Of a stretch of DNA of 55,787 bases, positions 44,502-53,597 are shown in pieces (the stretch's first letter is position 1; every line of letters starts with the position of its first letter). Source of the stretch: Bacillota bacterium (GTDB lineage: Bacteria > Bacillota > Bacilli > Bacillales > Cytobacillaceae); contig JAUZPL010000023.1 in NCBI GenBank assembly GCA_030705955.1, forward strand, positions 1-55,787, given 5' to 3'. Made by a program: the position numbers and the translations under genes. The notes below the pieces were generated by a model. The model saw only the letters and a program-made list of their open reading frames with translations. It made no database searches and was not told the origin of the DNA.

Positions 44502-44520
44502 CTCCTTTTAGTTAAAGGAG
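44502..44520 (-). promoter_or_regulatory. Hairpin that sequesters a ribosome binding site
   Basis: On the minus strand CTCCTTT, AACTA, AAAGGAG, with the second arm being the ribosome binding site of the 41-codon gene. The stem is seven base pairs. Confidence 0.5.
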
Positions 44521-44662
44521 AAATATACCGGTACTTAATGAGAAATAGATGAAAAACAAATGAACTATAGGTGAAAAGTTTAAATATTTTTAAAAATTTT
44601 ATTGGGTATTATGAATGTGTCTTTATAAATTTAAGAATAGCAACTTTCTAAATAATCAAAAA

Positions 44663-44704
44663 TTGACATAAATCAAGGTTTTGGATTATTTCCTTTTTTA
44701 AAAT
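44663..44704 (+). promoter_or_regulatory. Crp/Fnr-type class II promoter
   Basis: Palindrome TTGACATAAATCAA (44663-44676) and -10 TAAAAT (44699-44704). With +1 at 44711 the box centre (44669.5) is at -41.5, as at 32090-32131. It drives the DUF2269/CopD-like and MenA-like pair. Confidence 0.65.
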
Positions 44705-44738
44705 AATATCAAAAAAGTAGTTTCAAAGGGTGGTTTAT

Positions 44739-45239
44739 TTGATTGGGGAGATTCACCAAATTTTAATTGGTTTACACATTTTTCTTGCCATAATTTGGGT
44801 AGGTGGAATCTTATTTATTGGCTGGGGGGTGTTTCCCGCTGTTAAAGCAATGAAGCCCAATGAACAGCGACTATTTCTTCATACACTTATGCTTAGAACA
44901 CATTGGATTTTTACTTTGGCAGGCGCTGGTGTCATTATTACTGGATTTTTGCTTGGAACGGTTGTTGGTCCAATTACACATATATCAGATATCTTTAGGT
45001 TTGCATATGGAATAAGTTGGTTTATTGCTTTTCTGATTGGGCTCATTACTCTTGCGTGGGGTATTTTTGTTGGATATAACCAAACAATGAAGGTTCTTTC
45101 AGAGGACTCTCTATGGTTTTCAGCTGAAAACGGCGATGCCCTGCCTTTAAATAAAGCAATGGTAAAAATAACATGTTTAGAATCCGTTGAAGTGATTGGC
45201 TTCATAGTTATTTTAATCTGTATGGTCTTATTAAGGTAA
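44739..45239 (+). CDS. Membrane protein, DUF2269/CopD-like
   Basis: 166 residues, four membrane helices. Conserved-looking histidines are in the first helix (IHQILIGLHIFLAIIWVGG) and in LHTLMLRTHWIFTLAGAG, a pattern seen in CopD/DUF2269-type proteins that may hold heme or copper. TTG at 44739 is eight bases after AAAGGG; a GTG nine bases upstream overlaps the site. The start lies 28 bases after the predicted +1 of a Crp/Fnr-type promoter, so expression should rise when that regulator is active. The MenA-like gene follows after 21 bases. Confidence 0.7.
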   Translation: MIGEIHQILIGLHIFLAIIWVGGILFIGWGVFPAVKAMKPNEQRLFLHTLMLRTHWIFTLAGAGVIITGFLLGTVVGPITHISDIFRFAYGISWFIAFLIGLITLAWGIFVGYNQTMKVLSEDSLWFSAENGDALPLNKAMVKITCLESVEVIGFIVILICMVLLR

Positions 45240-45260
45240 ACTAAACAGGAGGCGGGCCGC

Positions 45261-46190
45261 TTGAATATAAATGAAGCAAGTTTACAAAAGAAAAGTAAAG
45301 ACATGTTTACGTATCGTTTTACATGGCTTCACCTCGCACGACCTATGACATTTACAGGCACAATTAGCCCAATTTTAGCGGGATCCATACTGGCTTTTAA
45401 AAATGGGCCCTTTCACTTTGATCGTTTTATTGGATTCATTCTCTCAGCCCTTATGGTTCAGTCCTCCGTTAACATGTTAAATGATTATTATGATTTTCAA
45501 AACGGACAGGATCATGAAAAATGGGTGTTGAATAACGAAACATTATTTAAACAAGGTCCCCGTATTCAGTCAATCCCCTATGTTGTTACTTGCATGCTTT
45601 TTTTAGCTGCTTTCCTTGGAATTTGGCTGGCCACTCAAAGTAGTGTTTGGGTCGTCATAATTGGTATACTAGGAATTACTTTTGGAATTCTTTACTCGGC
45701 TGGATCACATTCCCTATCATCCTTGGGCTTTGGCGAAATAACTGCAGCCATTTTTTTAGGGATTGTACCTACTACTCTTTCATATATGATTCAGGGCTTA
45801 TCATTAGATATTCATATTTTCTTACTATCAATGCCATTTGCATTTCTAATTGCCACTATGATACTTACAAATAACATTCGCGATATTGAAAAAGATCAAC
45901 CATTTCGCCGCACTTTAGCCATGAGACTCGGACGGTTACATGCACCTCATTTGCTTACGCTATTACTTGCTTCTTCCTATTGTTGTGTTCTAATTTTAAT
46001 ATCATTTAAACTCATTTCTGTTTTAACAGGGATTGTAATATTTGCGGTTCCTTTAGCTTATCGGCTTCGGTGGTCATATCGACCAACAGCAAATCGGATT
46101 GATGAAATTTCTGGGATGAAATGGGCCGCTTGGCATCATTGGGCTTTTGGATTGTTATTTACTTTTGGTTTTATACTCTCCGTTTTATAA
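45261..46190 (+). CDS. menA: MenA-like UbiA prenyltransferase
   Basis: 309 residues, nine membrane helices, UbiA family. The two Asp motifs are NDYYDFQNGQD (residues 74-84) and NNIRDIEKD, which bind the diphosphate of the prenyl donor through Mg2+. The phrase TWLHLARPMTFTGTISPIL is typical of MenA, which joins a polyprenyl chain to 1,4-dihydroxy-2-naphthoate in menaquinone synthesis. The start is TTG after AGGAGG. It shares a Crp/Fnr-type promoter with the gene before it, which fits a respiratory quinone role. It could be a second MenA paralogue or another UbiA enzyme. Confidence 0.8.
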   Translation: MNINEASLQKKSKDMFTYRFTWLHLARPMTFTGTISPILAGSILAFKNGPFHFDRFIGFILSALMVQSSVNMLNDYYDFQNGQDHEKWVLNNETLFKQGPRIQSIPYVVTCMLFLAAFLGIWLATQSSVWVVIIGILGITFGILYSAGSHSLSSLGFGEITAAIFLGIVPTTLSYMIQGLSLDIHIFLLSMPFAFLIATMILTNNIRDIEKDQPFRRTLAMRLGRLHAPHLLTLLLASSYCCVLILISFKLISVLTGIVIFAVPLAYRLRWSYRPTANRIDEISGMKWAAWHHWAFGLLFTFGFILSVL

Positions 46191-46201
46191 AAACTTATAG
46201 G

Positions 46202-46672
46202 TTATTTAGTATTTTTTCCATATAAACTGTTCACAACAGATATGGCTTCCAACTCTTTCCCTTCTGGAATTGGAATGAGGAATTCCACTAGAGTTTCAGT
46301 ATCAAAGGTTCCAAATTCAATTTTAAATTGTAGGCATGGTGGAGTGTCTGTTGTGATAGCTAACTTTTTATATTTTGCAAAATGACCCCAGTCGTAAAAT
46401 AGACTATCTCCAAATAAAATCCCATCTGTACAAATGTAGATTTCTTTTATAACAGACAGTTTCTGCTTATAGAACTTAAAAGGACTCCCCTTCCCCTGCA
46501 AAGCGCCTATATTTGCTGACTCATATGTCCAGTGAGCTAAAAATGGCTTTCTGCCACTTAAAATCTGATTTCTTATTAACCTTGTTTTCTTTTTTGTAAA
46601 GAAAAAAATGGAATAAAAGGTAATTCCCAATAAAGAAATAAAGCTGATTATAACAGGTAGATAAAAACCCAT
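46202..46672 (-). CDS. Membrane-anchored hypothetical protein
   Basis: 156 residues: one N-terminal membrane helix (LPVIISFISLLGITFYSIFFF), a lysine-rich stop (TKKKTRL), then about 120 residues predicted to be beta-rich (IYICTDGILFGDSLFYDW, LQFKIEFGTFDTETLVEFLI). This resembles a PH-like domain facing the cytosol. The start is ATG with AAAGGTGG about 11 bases upstream. It converges with the MenA-like gene, whose stop is 12 bases away. No family name is certain. Confidence 0.65.
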   Translation of the reverse strand: MGFYLPVIISFISLLGITFYSIFFFTKKKTRLIRNQILSGRKPFLAHWTYESANIGALQGKGSPFKFYKQKLSVIKEIYICTDGILFGDSLFYDWGHFAKYKKLAITTDTPPCLQFKIEFGTFDTETLVEFLIPIPEGKELEAISVVNSLYGKNTK

Positions 46673-46896
46673 CCTTTACACCACCTTTTATTAAAATCAT
46701 CTATCTTATCATATTTTCCCTTTCCCCAATCTGTGCCAGTATACCTTAATTCTACAGTAGAATAGCTATAAAGTTTGATTCCTAAAATTAGGATGTACTT
46801 CTAATAGCCCATTTTTAAAACTTTTATATAACAGTATTGATTTATTTAATCTGTAGTATTACAATGAAATTACCAAAACTTAAGGGGGAAACTAAA

Positions 46897-47025
46897 ATGA
46901 TGAACTTGGACTTTTATCATAACCTTCCACAGAAAAAGTGTTGTACTTGTGGGTGTGAAATGGAGGAAATGCATGAGTCATACTTTGATGAATGTGAACA
47001 TTGTTTAACAAAACATGATGAATAG
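46897..47025 (+). CDS. yhfH: YhfH-family small zinc-ribbon-like protein
   Basis: 42 residues. It opens MMNLDFYHNLPQKKC and has two CxxC pairs (CCTCGC and ECEHC), the pattern of YhfH of Bacillus, probably a tiny zinc-binding protein. ATG at 46897 has AAGGGGG eight bases upstream; the next codon is also ATG. An extended upstream frame has no ribosome site. The gene has its own terminator at 47036. Function unknown. Confidence 0.8.
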   Translation: MMNLDFYHNLPQKKCCTCGCEMEEMHESYFDECEHCLTKHDE

Positions 47026-47035
47026 GCAAAACTTC

Positions 47036-47064
47036 CCCTTACGTATAAGTAAGGGCTTTTTTTT
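47036..47064 (+). terminator. yhfH terminator
   Basis: CCCTTAC and GTAAGGG around a 6-base loop, followed by a run of eight T. Confidence 0.85.
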
Positions 47065-47186
47065 ATTTACAAAATGAAATTATGGATAAGTAATATAGGA
47101 GAAAAAGAACATGTGTTAAAGAGTCCAATAAATATAAGGGAAATTACTTTGGTTGTTGAAGCCTTCAATAACTTGGAGCATACAAA

Positions 47187-47215
47187 AGAAAAAAAGAGCT
47201 GCCAAATTGACAGCT
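47187..47215 (-). terminator. htpG terminator
   Basis: AGCTG and CAGCT arms around 47197-47215 pair with an inner mismatch. On the minus strand a run of T (A tract 47187-47195) follows. Confidence 0.7.
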
Positions 47216-47227
47216 TCTTTCGCCTTT

Positions 47228-49102
47228 TTAAGCCATTAGTTTACAAATATCATTTGTAAATTCAACTGGATCATTGATTGGTAATCCTTCTATAAGTAGA
47301 GCTTGGTTATATAGAAGCTTTGTAAATAATGATAATTTTTCTTTATCTTTTTCAAAGGCATCCTTTAAAGAGGTAAAAACTTCATGATTCGCATTAATTT
47401 CCAGTACTTTATCCGCTTTTACATTTTGATTATTTGGCATTGCTTTTAAGACTTTTTCCATTTCAATCGTAATCTCTCCATCTGCTGTTAAACAAACTGG
47501 ATGTGATTTTAATCGTTTTGAAACACGTACATCTTTCACTTTTTCCGCTAAAACATTTTTCATATAATCAAAAAGCTCTTTATTTTCACTTGAAACTGTA
47601 TCATTTTGATTTTCATCGGTATCGATCCCCAAATCACCGCTTGAAACAGATTTAAATTCTTTGTCTTTGTAGTTCATTACCATTCGAATGGCAAATTCAT
47701 CAATTTCTTCGGTGAAGTATAAAATCTCATAACCTTTATCAGCTACCAATTCTGTTTGTGGAAGCTTTTCAATTCTTTCAATTGTTTCACCTGAAGCATA
47801 ATAAATATATTTTTGGTCCTCAGGCATTTTGGATACATATTCATCTAATGTAACCAATTTCTTTTCTTTGGAGGAATAGAAAAGTAACAAGTCTTGCAGC
47901 GCGTCTTTATTTGCTCCAAAATCACTGTATACTCCAAATTTTAATTGTCTGCCAAAGGATTTATAAAATTCTTCAAACTTTTCTCTATCCTCTTTTAGCA
48001 GCCCTAGCAATTCACTTTTTACTTTTTTGCCTATATTTTTTGCAATTAGCTTCAATTGGCGGTCATGCTGAAGCATTTCCCTCGAAATGTTCAGTGATAA
48101 ATCCTCTGAATCCACCATTCCTTTAACAAAGCTAAAATAGTCAGGAAGTAGGTCTGCACATTTATTCATGATTAGGACACCATTAGAATAAAGTTCAAGT
48201 CCTTTTTCAAATTCTGGTGAATAATAATCAAATGGTGTTTTTTCAGGAATAAATAAAATTGCATTATATCTTATCGCGCCGTCTACACTGATATGAACAT
48301 GTTTGATGGGTTTATCAAAGCCATAGCGTTTTTCTGTATAGAAATTCTCATAATCCTCATCTGTAAGTTCATTTTTATTTTTCCGCCAAATTGGAACCAT
48401 GCTATTGATTGTCTGTTCCTCTTTGCATTCTTCAAATTCACTATCGCTGCCTTCCTTAAGCTTGCTAGTAGGTATATCCATTTTGATTGGATAACGAATA
48501 AAATCTGAATATTTTTTAATAATGGATTTTAATTGATATTCATCTAAAAACTCATCATAGTTTTCATCTTCGGTATTCTCTTTTATTTTCAGAATGATTT
48601 CTGTTCCAACTTCCTTTTTATCGTCTGGAACAATTGTATATCCATCTGCACCTTTTGATTCCCATTTGTACGCTTCGTTGCTTCCTAATGCCTTACTCAT
48701 TACGGTTACAACATCTGCAACCATAAACGCTGAATAAAAGCCAACCCCAAATTGCCCGATGATTTCATGTCCATCCTTCAATGCCGTCTCATTCTTAAAT
48801 GCCAAAGATCCACTCTTTGCAATGGTCCCGAGATTATTTTCAAGCTCTTCCTTTGTCATTCCGATTCCAGTATCAATGATCCTAAGTACTCTATTTTCCT
48901 TGTCAGCTTCAACCTTAATATAATAACTGTCCTTTTCAAAGCTCAAGGTATCATCTGTCAAAGCTTTATAATAGATTTTATCAATTGCATCACTTGCATT
49001 TGAAAGCAACTCTCTTAAAAAGATTTCTTTGTGAGAGTAAATAGAGTGAATCATCATTTCTAACAGTCTTTTTGATTCAGCTTGAAATTGCTTTGTTTCC
49101 AT
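47228..49102 (-). CDS. htpG: Chaperone HtpG (Hsp90)
   Basis: 624 residues, the bacterial Hsp90, an ATP-driven chaperone of the cytosol. The N domain has [17 protein letters not shown] and [12 protein letters not shown] (nucleotide-binding motifs); the middle domain has the catalytic-loop phrase [12 protein letters not shown]; the C-terminal dimer part ends normally. The start is ATG after AAAGGGGAAG. A perfect CIRCE element lies 43-69 bases before it, so HrcA is expected to repress the gene. In B. subtilis htpG is not in the HrcA regulon, so control differs here. Confidence 0.96.
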   Translation of the reverse strand: METKQFQAESKRLLEMMIHSIYSHKEIFLRELLSNASDAIDKIYYKALTDDTLSFEKDSYYIKVEADKENRVLRIIDTGIGMTKEELENNLGTIAKSGSLAFKNETALKDGHEIIGQFGVGFYSAFMVADVVTVMSKALGSNEAYKWESKGADGYTIVPDDKKEVGTEIILKIKENTEDENYDEFLDEYQLKSIIKKYSDFIRYPIKMDIPTSKLKEGSDSEFEECKEEQTINSMVPIWRKNKNELTDEDYENFYTEKRYGFDKPIKHVHISVDGAIRYNAILFIPEKTPFDYYSPEFEKGLELYSNGVLIMNKCADLLPDYFSFVKGMVDSEDLSLNISREMLQHDRQLKLIAKNIGKKVKSELLGLLKEDREKFEEFYKSFGRQLKFGVYSDFGANKDALQDLLLFYSSKEKKLVTLDEYVSKMPEDQKYIYYASGETIERIEKLPQTELVADKGYEILYFTEEIDEFAIRMVMNYKDKEFKSVSSGDLGIDTDENQNDTVSSENKELFDYMKNVLAEKVKDVRVSKRLKSHPVCLTADGEITIEMEKVLKAMPNNQNVKADKVLEINANHEVFTSLKDAFEKDKEKLSLFTKLLYNQALLIEGLPINDPVEFTNDICKLMA

Positions 49103-49144
49103 TACTTTACTTCCCCTTTCTCATTATGTATTACCTTTCCAATT

Positions 49145-49171
49145 TTAGCACTCTCACATAAGGAGTGCTAA
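49145..49171. promoter_or_regulatory. CIRCE element (HrcA operator) upstream of htpG
   Basis: TTAGCACTC (49145-49153), nine bases, GAGTGCTAA (49163-49171): a perfect match to the CIRCE consensus. Confidence 0.95.
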
Positions 49172-49231
49172 TCCATTATTTTAATAACATATTTTTTGGT
49201 AGTATGTCAACCATTTTTGCACACTAAAATA

Positions 49232-49255
49232 GAGCCTCCATTTGTGAAGGCTCCC
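49232..49255 (-). terminator. Terminator of the acidic-protein gene
   Basis: On the minus strand GAGCCTTC, six bases, GGAGGCTC, then TATTTTA. Confidence 0.75.
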
Positions 49256-49302
49256 ATTATCATTATTAAAAATGATGTATTGAATATAAATATGTGAAAA
49301 TT

Positions 49303-50130
49303 TTATTCCTTCTCCGAATCATCATTATTTCCAAAAAAAGAACTAAAAAGCTCTGGTAGCATTTGGCCCATTAATTCTCCTGCATCACCTAATTGATATT
49401 TCATAAGTAATTCTGCCGCTTTTTGGGAAGTTTGCAATTGAACCAGCATTGGATTAGAGTTCGGAACCATCTCGAACCACTTCATATTGGCATAATTAAG
49501 AGAATACGTGTAGTTGGCACAACCTATTTCAATAATATCTTGAATTTGCCCATAACCTTCTAAACTGCTTTGTATTTCAGGTGGTTGACCGTTATTCTTT
49601 TTAAAGGATGTAATAACCTTTAGATGGGAGTCTGGTTTTTCATCATCTTCAGACTCCATTAATGGAGATAGGGCAACATTTTCCTGGAGGACTGAGGGTT
49701 GCTGTTGCTGTTCTTCTTCATCTTCATCTTCACCTGATCCGAATCCAAATAAATTGGCTAAAAGATTTCCTCCAATAGGGGAAGTGTCGTCCATACTTTC
49801 ATCCTCTGATTCCTCTATTGCTTCACTCACTTTTTCTATTAAATTGGAATAATTCAAATTTTGAAGTATTGATGCTGATTTATTAGCAATTTCCTCTAAT
49901 AATTCTTCTTCATTTACATCTTGATGCCGTTTTTTTATTTCATCTACCGCACAAATAAATGCTCCAAGGCCGCTTAAAAGTAAGGAATCGTCATCTAACT
50001 CTCCAAAAAACTCAGAATTCAATTCCTTTTCATGTTGATCACTGCCAAACCTGGATAACAGAGCACCATTTGAAACAAACTTTATTTCCTCACCTTCTCC
50101 AACCTGGATGCTAAACGTCACTTTTTCCAA
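49303..50130 (-). CDS. Acidic hypothetical protein with low-complexity linker
   Basis: 275 residues, strongly acidic. An N-terminal part (VTFSIQVGEGEEIKFVSNG) is followed by helices, then an Asp/Glu/Gln linker (GSGEDEDEEEQQQQP) near residue 160, then a C-terminal part ending in the helix AAELLMKYQLGDAGELMGQM and an acidic tail. The start is TTG at 50130 with AAAGGAGG ten bases before; a 23-codon upstream extension has no site. It stands between htpG and the phosphotransferase gene and has its own terminator. I recognise no named family. Confidence 0.65.
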   Translation of the reverse strand: MEKVTFSIQVGEGEEIKFVSNGALLSRFGSDQHEKELNSEFFGELDDDSLLLSGLGAFICAVDEIKKRHQDVNEEELLEEIANKSASILQNLNYSNLIEKVSEAIEESEDESMDDTSPIGGNLLANLFGFGSGEDEDEEEQQQQPSVLQENVALSPLMESEDDEKPDSHLKVITSFKKNNGQPPEIQSSLEGYGQIQDIIEIGCANYTYSLNYANMKWFEMVPNSNPMLVQLQTSQKAAELLMKYQLGDAGELMGQMLPELFSSFFGNNDDSEKE

Positions 50131-50269
50131 GATTTCTTCTCCTCCTTTACCTATGCTTCTATTTATATTCCTTGATAATAAAAAATAAATGTCGTACAAA
50201 TTTTTTGACTATTATTTCTAATACTTTGTATAATTTCTACATTATGGTTTGAGTTCGGAGGAAAACTGC

Positions 50270-51175
50270 ATGCCAAAACCTTGGTCACCTGAAGTAGCAA
50301 TTCCAATTAAAAAAGCAAGATTATTGATTGAAAAACAATTTCCACAGATTAATCCCATCCAAATTTCACACTTTGGAGAAGGCTTTGACAACACAGTGTT
50401 TAATGTTAATAATCAGTACGTTTTTCGCTTTCCTAGAAGAGAAATTGCTGTTTCCTTATTAAAAATAGAAAATCATCTTCTTCCAAAGCTAATTAAAGAA
50501 TTAAATATCGCGATTCCTGAACCCATTTTTTTCGGAAAGCCAAGTAATGAATATAATTGGCCATTTACAGGCTACCAACTTGTCCATGGTGATTCACCGG
50601 GTCTCCTCTCAGATGAAACTCGTGACCAATCAGCAGAATCACTTGCCATTTTTTTTAGAAGGCTTCATCAATTTCCGATTGAAGAAGCAAAAGAATTGGG
50701 TGTTCCATATGACTCCTTAGAACGCACGAATATTGTAAAACGGAAAGCTATGTTATATGAGAAATTAAATAAGGCAGTAGAGCTACAGTTAATTACTAAA
50801 GAACATATTGTGTTTGAATGGCTCAAAGCCTTGAAGATTAAGGAGAGTAATACAAAGCTCACACTTGTTCATGGGGATTGTCATATACGAAATATTTTAG
50901 TAAATGAAAGAGGAATCATTTCAGGCATAATTGACTGGGGCGATACTCATCTTGGGAATCCTGCTATTGACCTTTCCATTGCTTATAGCTTTTTATCCTC
51001 AAAAGGGCGTAAAAATTTCTTCAATATTTATGGGAATGTTTCATTGGAGACGAGGAGGTTAGCACAATTTTTCGCGGTATATATATCTGTTGTTCTTATA
51101 CTTTATGGACATGACCTTCATGATGAAAAATTAGTTACAAGTGCATTAGACAGTTTAAGGGTTTCGTTGAATTAA
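50270..51175 (+). CDS. Aminoglycoside/macrolide phosphotransferase-family kinase
   Basis: 301 residues of protein-kinase-like APH fold. The active site is LVHGDCHIRNILV (catalytic Asp and Asn) and GIIDWGDTHLGNP (metal-binding Asp). The front has HFGEGFDNTVFNV (nucleotide loop) and FRFPRRE. This arrangement is common to macrolide 2'-phosphotransferases, aminoglycoside kinases and small-metabolite kinases; the substrate is not set by sequence. ATG at 50270 has GGAGG eight bases upstream. It converges with the RQC-minor gene. Confidence 0.82.
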   Translation: MPKPWSPEVAIPIKKARLLIEKQFPQINPIQISHFGEGFDNTVFNVNNQYVFRFPRREIAVSLLKIENHLLPKLIKELNIAIPEPIFFGKPSNEYNWPFTGYQLVHGDSPGLLSDETRDQSAESLAIFFRRLHQFPIEEAKELGVPYDSLERTNIVKRKAMLYEKLNKAVELQLITKEHIVFEWLKALKIKESNTKLTLVHGDCHIRNILVNERGIISGIIDWGDTHLGNPAIDLSIAYSFLSSKGRKNFFNIYGNVSLETRRLAQFFAVYISVVLILYGHDLHDEKLVTSALDSLRVSLN

Positions 51176-51188
51176 GGTGCATAGCACC

Positions 51189-51989
51189 CTAATCCACTAC
51201 CCTTACAACTTCATTGCCGCATTTTCTACATTCCCCGTGTAAAAGGATTCCCTCTTTCTTTTCCTTAACCGTATAATTAACTATTTGTACTGCATCACAA
51301 CAAGATGAACACCAAACATTTTTTTCTATTTGTTTTCTAAATGTTTCTGGAATTGACAGCCATTTTTTATTTGCTTCAAAAGACAGAACATCATTCTTAC
51401 CTTCTCGAAGTGAACTTCCTTCTTTTTCTAAGATATCCATAACTTCCTGAATGCGCACTTTTAACTTTTTATAATCAATCATTTGCCATGCTTGCAAAAT
51501 AGGAATTAGATCTTTATTTTGGGTTTTAACAACTTTATCTAAAAGAAGAAGAATTAACCCTCGATTTCTGTCCTTTAGGGTTTCAACAAATTCATATTCA
51601 AGGTTTTCAGATGCTTCTATAAGCTTGTACAATAGCTCTACAGCATAGGTTTCGCGTTCAATTTTCCAACCCTTATCAGTAAAAACCAATAAAGGAAGTC
51701 GACCATCATATTCAATATCCAAATAATGATTTAGAATCACCCAATCGATCTTTGCTAGTATCTCCTTTTGGGTTTCTCCTTTAAATGAACCATAAACTGG
51801 GCTATAGTCTAACTCCAGATCGAGAAGTTTCTTATCTTTAGAACCACCGAGAATTTTTGCCAGCATTGCCCTTCCACCACTCATGATTAAATCATCAGCT
51901 CCACGCAAGATGATTTTTATTTCATCCTCTGTTAACTTTTTAACTCCTTTTGAATCAAGTTCATGTTCTACCCGTTTCTTATTCCCCAT
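51189..51989 (-). CDS. RQC-minor-1-like DNA-binding protein
   Basis: 266 residues. Residues 20-110 resemble the RecQ C-terminal winged helix in its short 'RQC-minor' form (ILRGADDLIMSGGRAMLAKI, LPLLVFTDKGW). The middle is helical (residues 110-210). The end is a zinc ribbon with CSSC and CRKC. Without a helicase domain it probably only binds DNA. The start is ATG at 51989 after AGAGGG; TTG six bases upstream is too close. Function unproven, and the family name is from memory. Confidence 0.75.
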   Translation of the reverse strand: MGNKKRVEHELDSKGVKKLTEDEIKIILRGADDLIMSGGRAMLAKILGGSKDKKLLDLELDYSPVYGSFKGETQKEILAKIDWVILNHYLDIEYDGRLPLLVFTDKGWKIERETYAVELLYKLIEASENLEYEFVETLKDRNRGLILLLLDKVVKTQNKDLIPILQAWQMIDYKKLKVRIQEVMDILEKEGSSLREGKNDVLSFEANKKWLSIPETFRKQIEKNVWCSSCCDAVQIVNYTVKEKKEGILLHGECRKCGNEVVRVVD

Positions 51990-52050
51990 TTTCAACCCTC
52001 TATACTAATTTTTTTATTTTTATTATATCCCTTTTGCTTCAAGTTCAAAA

Positions 52051-52085
52051 TAAAAATAGCTGTATGCAAAATAAGCATAGCAGCT
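52051..52085 (-). terminator. splB terminator
   Basis: On the minus strand AGCTGCTATGC, a 6-base loop, GCATACAGCT (one mismatch), then ATTTTTATTTT. Confidence 0.75.
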
Positions 52086-52095
52086 GTTGGTTAAT

Positions 52096-53124
52096 TTAAG
52101 TAAAATACTCTATTTTAGCCTCAGGAAAATAGGTATTAATATAGCTCACTAACGTGTCTTTTATTTCCTCTTGTTCACCATCAGTATATACAAACTTCCC
52201 TATCCCATAGCGTCCCCATTTCCATTTTCTTTTTGCCTCATCCAGTTCTAGTTTTGTCATTGGATAATTCTTTTGGATGACACGCTTGGCCGGTTTGGTA
52301 AAGCGATGCTGGATCATTTCGAAGGTTAAATCTTTTTTGGCTGAATCAGGTAGTTCTCTTTCTAATGTTTCAAGCATTTCTTTATAGCCTTCCTTCCACC
52401 CTTCATGCAAGTAAATGGGGGCAATGATAAAGCCTAATGGATATCCAGCACCAGCTACTTTTACTGCCGCACCGATTCTTTCAGGAAGCCTAGAAGTACC
52501 TGGTTCAAAGTTTTTTATAATATAGTCATCATTCACACTAAAACGGAAACGGGTTCTTCCATTGTGTTTGGCATCTAATAAATGATCCACATGTTCAAAT
52601 TTAGTTACAAATCTAAGTTTTCCATATTCCGATTGTCCAAAAAATTCAATCGCTTTTTTGAGTGTATGGGTTAAATGGTCCACACCAACAATATCAGAAG
52701 TACAAGAGGCTTCAAATCTGGTTGGTTCCGGTGCACGTTCCTTCATGTAATCTTCTGCAGCTTCAAAAATATCCTCTACATTCACGTATGTGCGAATATA
52801 AGGTTTACTACCCATTGTTGTTTGTAAGTAACAATAATGGCAATGTCCCATACATCCAGTGACAAAGGGAATGGCATATTCAGCAGATGGTTTTGATGTA
52901 TCAAACTTTAACGTTTTTCTCACTCCAACCACTAAAGTTGATTTTGCAATACGGTATTTTTGAAAATCATTTTCCCCTGGTAAATTCCGGATTTGGTTAT
53001 GCGAAGTGGTCTCCCTAATTTCAACACCCATATTTTCAAATTTTGCAACCAAGGTTTTTCCAAGTGGGTAATCTAAAGCCTTAGGTTCAACGTAAACAAG
53101 CTGTGGTACAAATGGCTTAACCAT
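52096..53124 (-). CDS. splB: Spore photoproduct lyase
   Basis: 342 residues, radical SAM enzyme that repairs the UV thymine dimer (spore photoproduct) in germinating spores. The [4Fe-4S] cluster motif is CMGHCHYC (C91, C95, C98), and the proton-donor Cys is in EASCTSD (C141), all as in the B. subtilis enzyme. ATG at 53124 has GGAGG six bases before; a longer frame reads back through splA. It overlaps splA by eight bases, so the two are coupled. A sigma-G-like promoter precedes splA. Confidence 0.95.
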   Translation of the reverse strand: MVKPFVPQLVYVEPKALDYPLGKTLVAKFENMGVEIRETTSHNQIRNLPGENDFQKYRIAKSTLVVGVRKTLKFDTSKPSAEYAIPFVTGCMGHCHYCYLQTTMGSKPYIRTYVNVEDIFEAAEDYMKERAPEPTRFEASCTSDIVGVDHLTHTLKKAIEFFGQSEYGKLRFVTKFEHVDHLLDAKHNGRTRFRFSVNDDYIIKNFEPGTSRLPERIGAAVKVAGAGYPLGFIIAPIYLHEGWKEGYKEMLETLERELPDSAKKDLTFEMIQHRFTKPAKRVIQKNYPMTKLELDEAKRKWKWGRYGIGKFVYTDGEQEEIKDTLVSYINTYFPEAKIEYFT

Positions 53125-53368
53125 AATAATCCTCCATTTCAGCTGAACCAAAGGCTTCCTGAAAGGCCATTTCTGCCTCACTAGATGTTGGATATACAGC
53201 CATTTCATCTGTTAATGGATAATAGGTCTCATGTATAAAAAGAGCTAACTCATTTGGATCCTCTGGATTTTGAACCACCGCAGCCTCCTGAATAGCAGCG
53301 ACATCTTGTGCATGCGGGTTACGAATGATGATATAAACAATTTGCCCTGGCTGATAAGATGTTTCCAT
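53117..53368 (-). CDS. splA: SplA regulator of spore photoproduct lyase
   Basis: 83 residues, matching the small SplA protein (YVIxRNPHxQ-type start IIIRNPHAQDVAAIQEA, then ALFIHETYYPLTDEMAV). In B. subtilis it is a TRAP-like negative regulator of splB expression. It ends acidic (MEDYYG). The start is ATG at 53368, 13 bases after GTGGGAAG, rather distant. It is the first gene of the pair, with the splB start inside its last codons. Confidence 0.88.
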   Translation of the reverse strand: METSYQPGQIVYIIIRNPHAQDVAAIQEAAVVQNPEDPNELALFIHETYYPLTDEMAVYPTSSEAEMAFQEAFGSAEMEDYYG

Positions 53369-53385
53369 ATGTTTTACTTCCCACC

Positions 53386-53415
53386 TAACATAAGATTATT
53401 TTGATTGTAGTATTC
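53386..53415 (-). promoter_or_regulatory. Sigma-G-like promoter of splAB
   Basis: On the minus strand GAATA (53415-53411), 18 bases, TATGTTA (53392-53386). It fits gYATR-N18-cATnnTA with two mismatches. splAB is a forespore operon in B. subtilis. Confidence 0.5.
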
Positions 53416-53597
53416 ACCAATAAAAAAATCTAAGAAGGTTGAATTTTTTCCAACTATCCAATGTTTCTTTAGAAAAGTAAATCTTTTTCCTTTTAAAAAT
53501 TGGTATTCTAAATAAAAAAAAGAATGTTGAAAACAATAATGATAAAGGAAGAATATACTTTTTTAAAAATATTATTGAAATACATTGAGGGATAAAT

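Noticed and set aside
47074-47259. 61-codon plus-strand frame opposite the htpG end
   Set aside because: No ribosome binding site, and it covers the htpG terminator and last htpG codons on the other strand.
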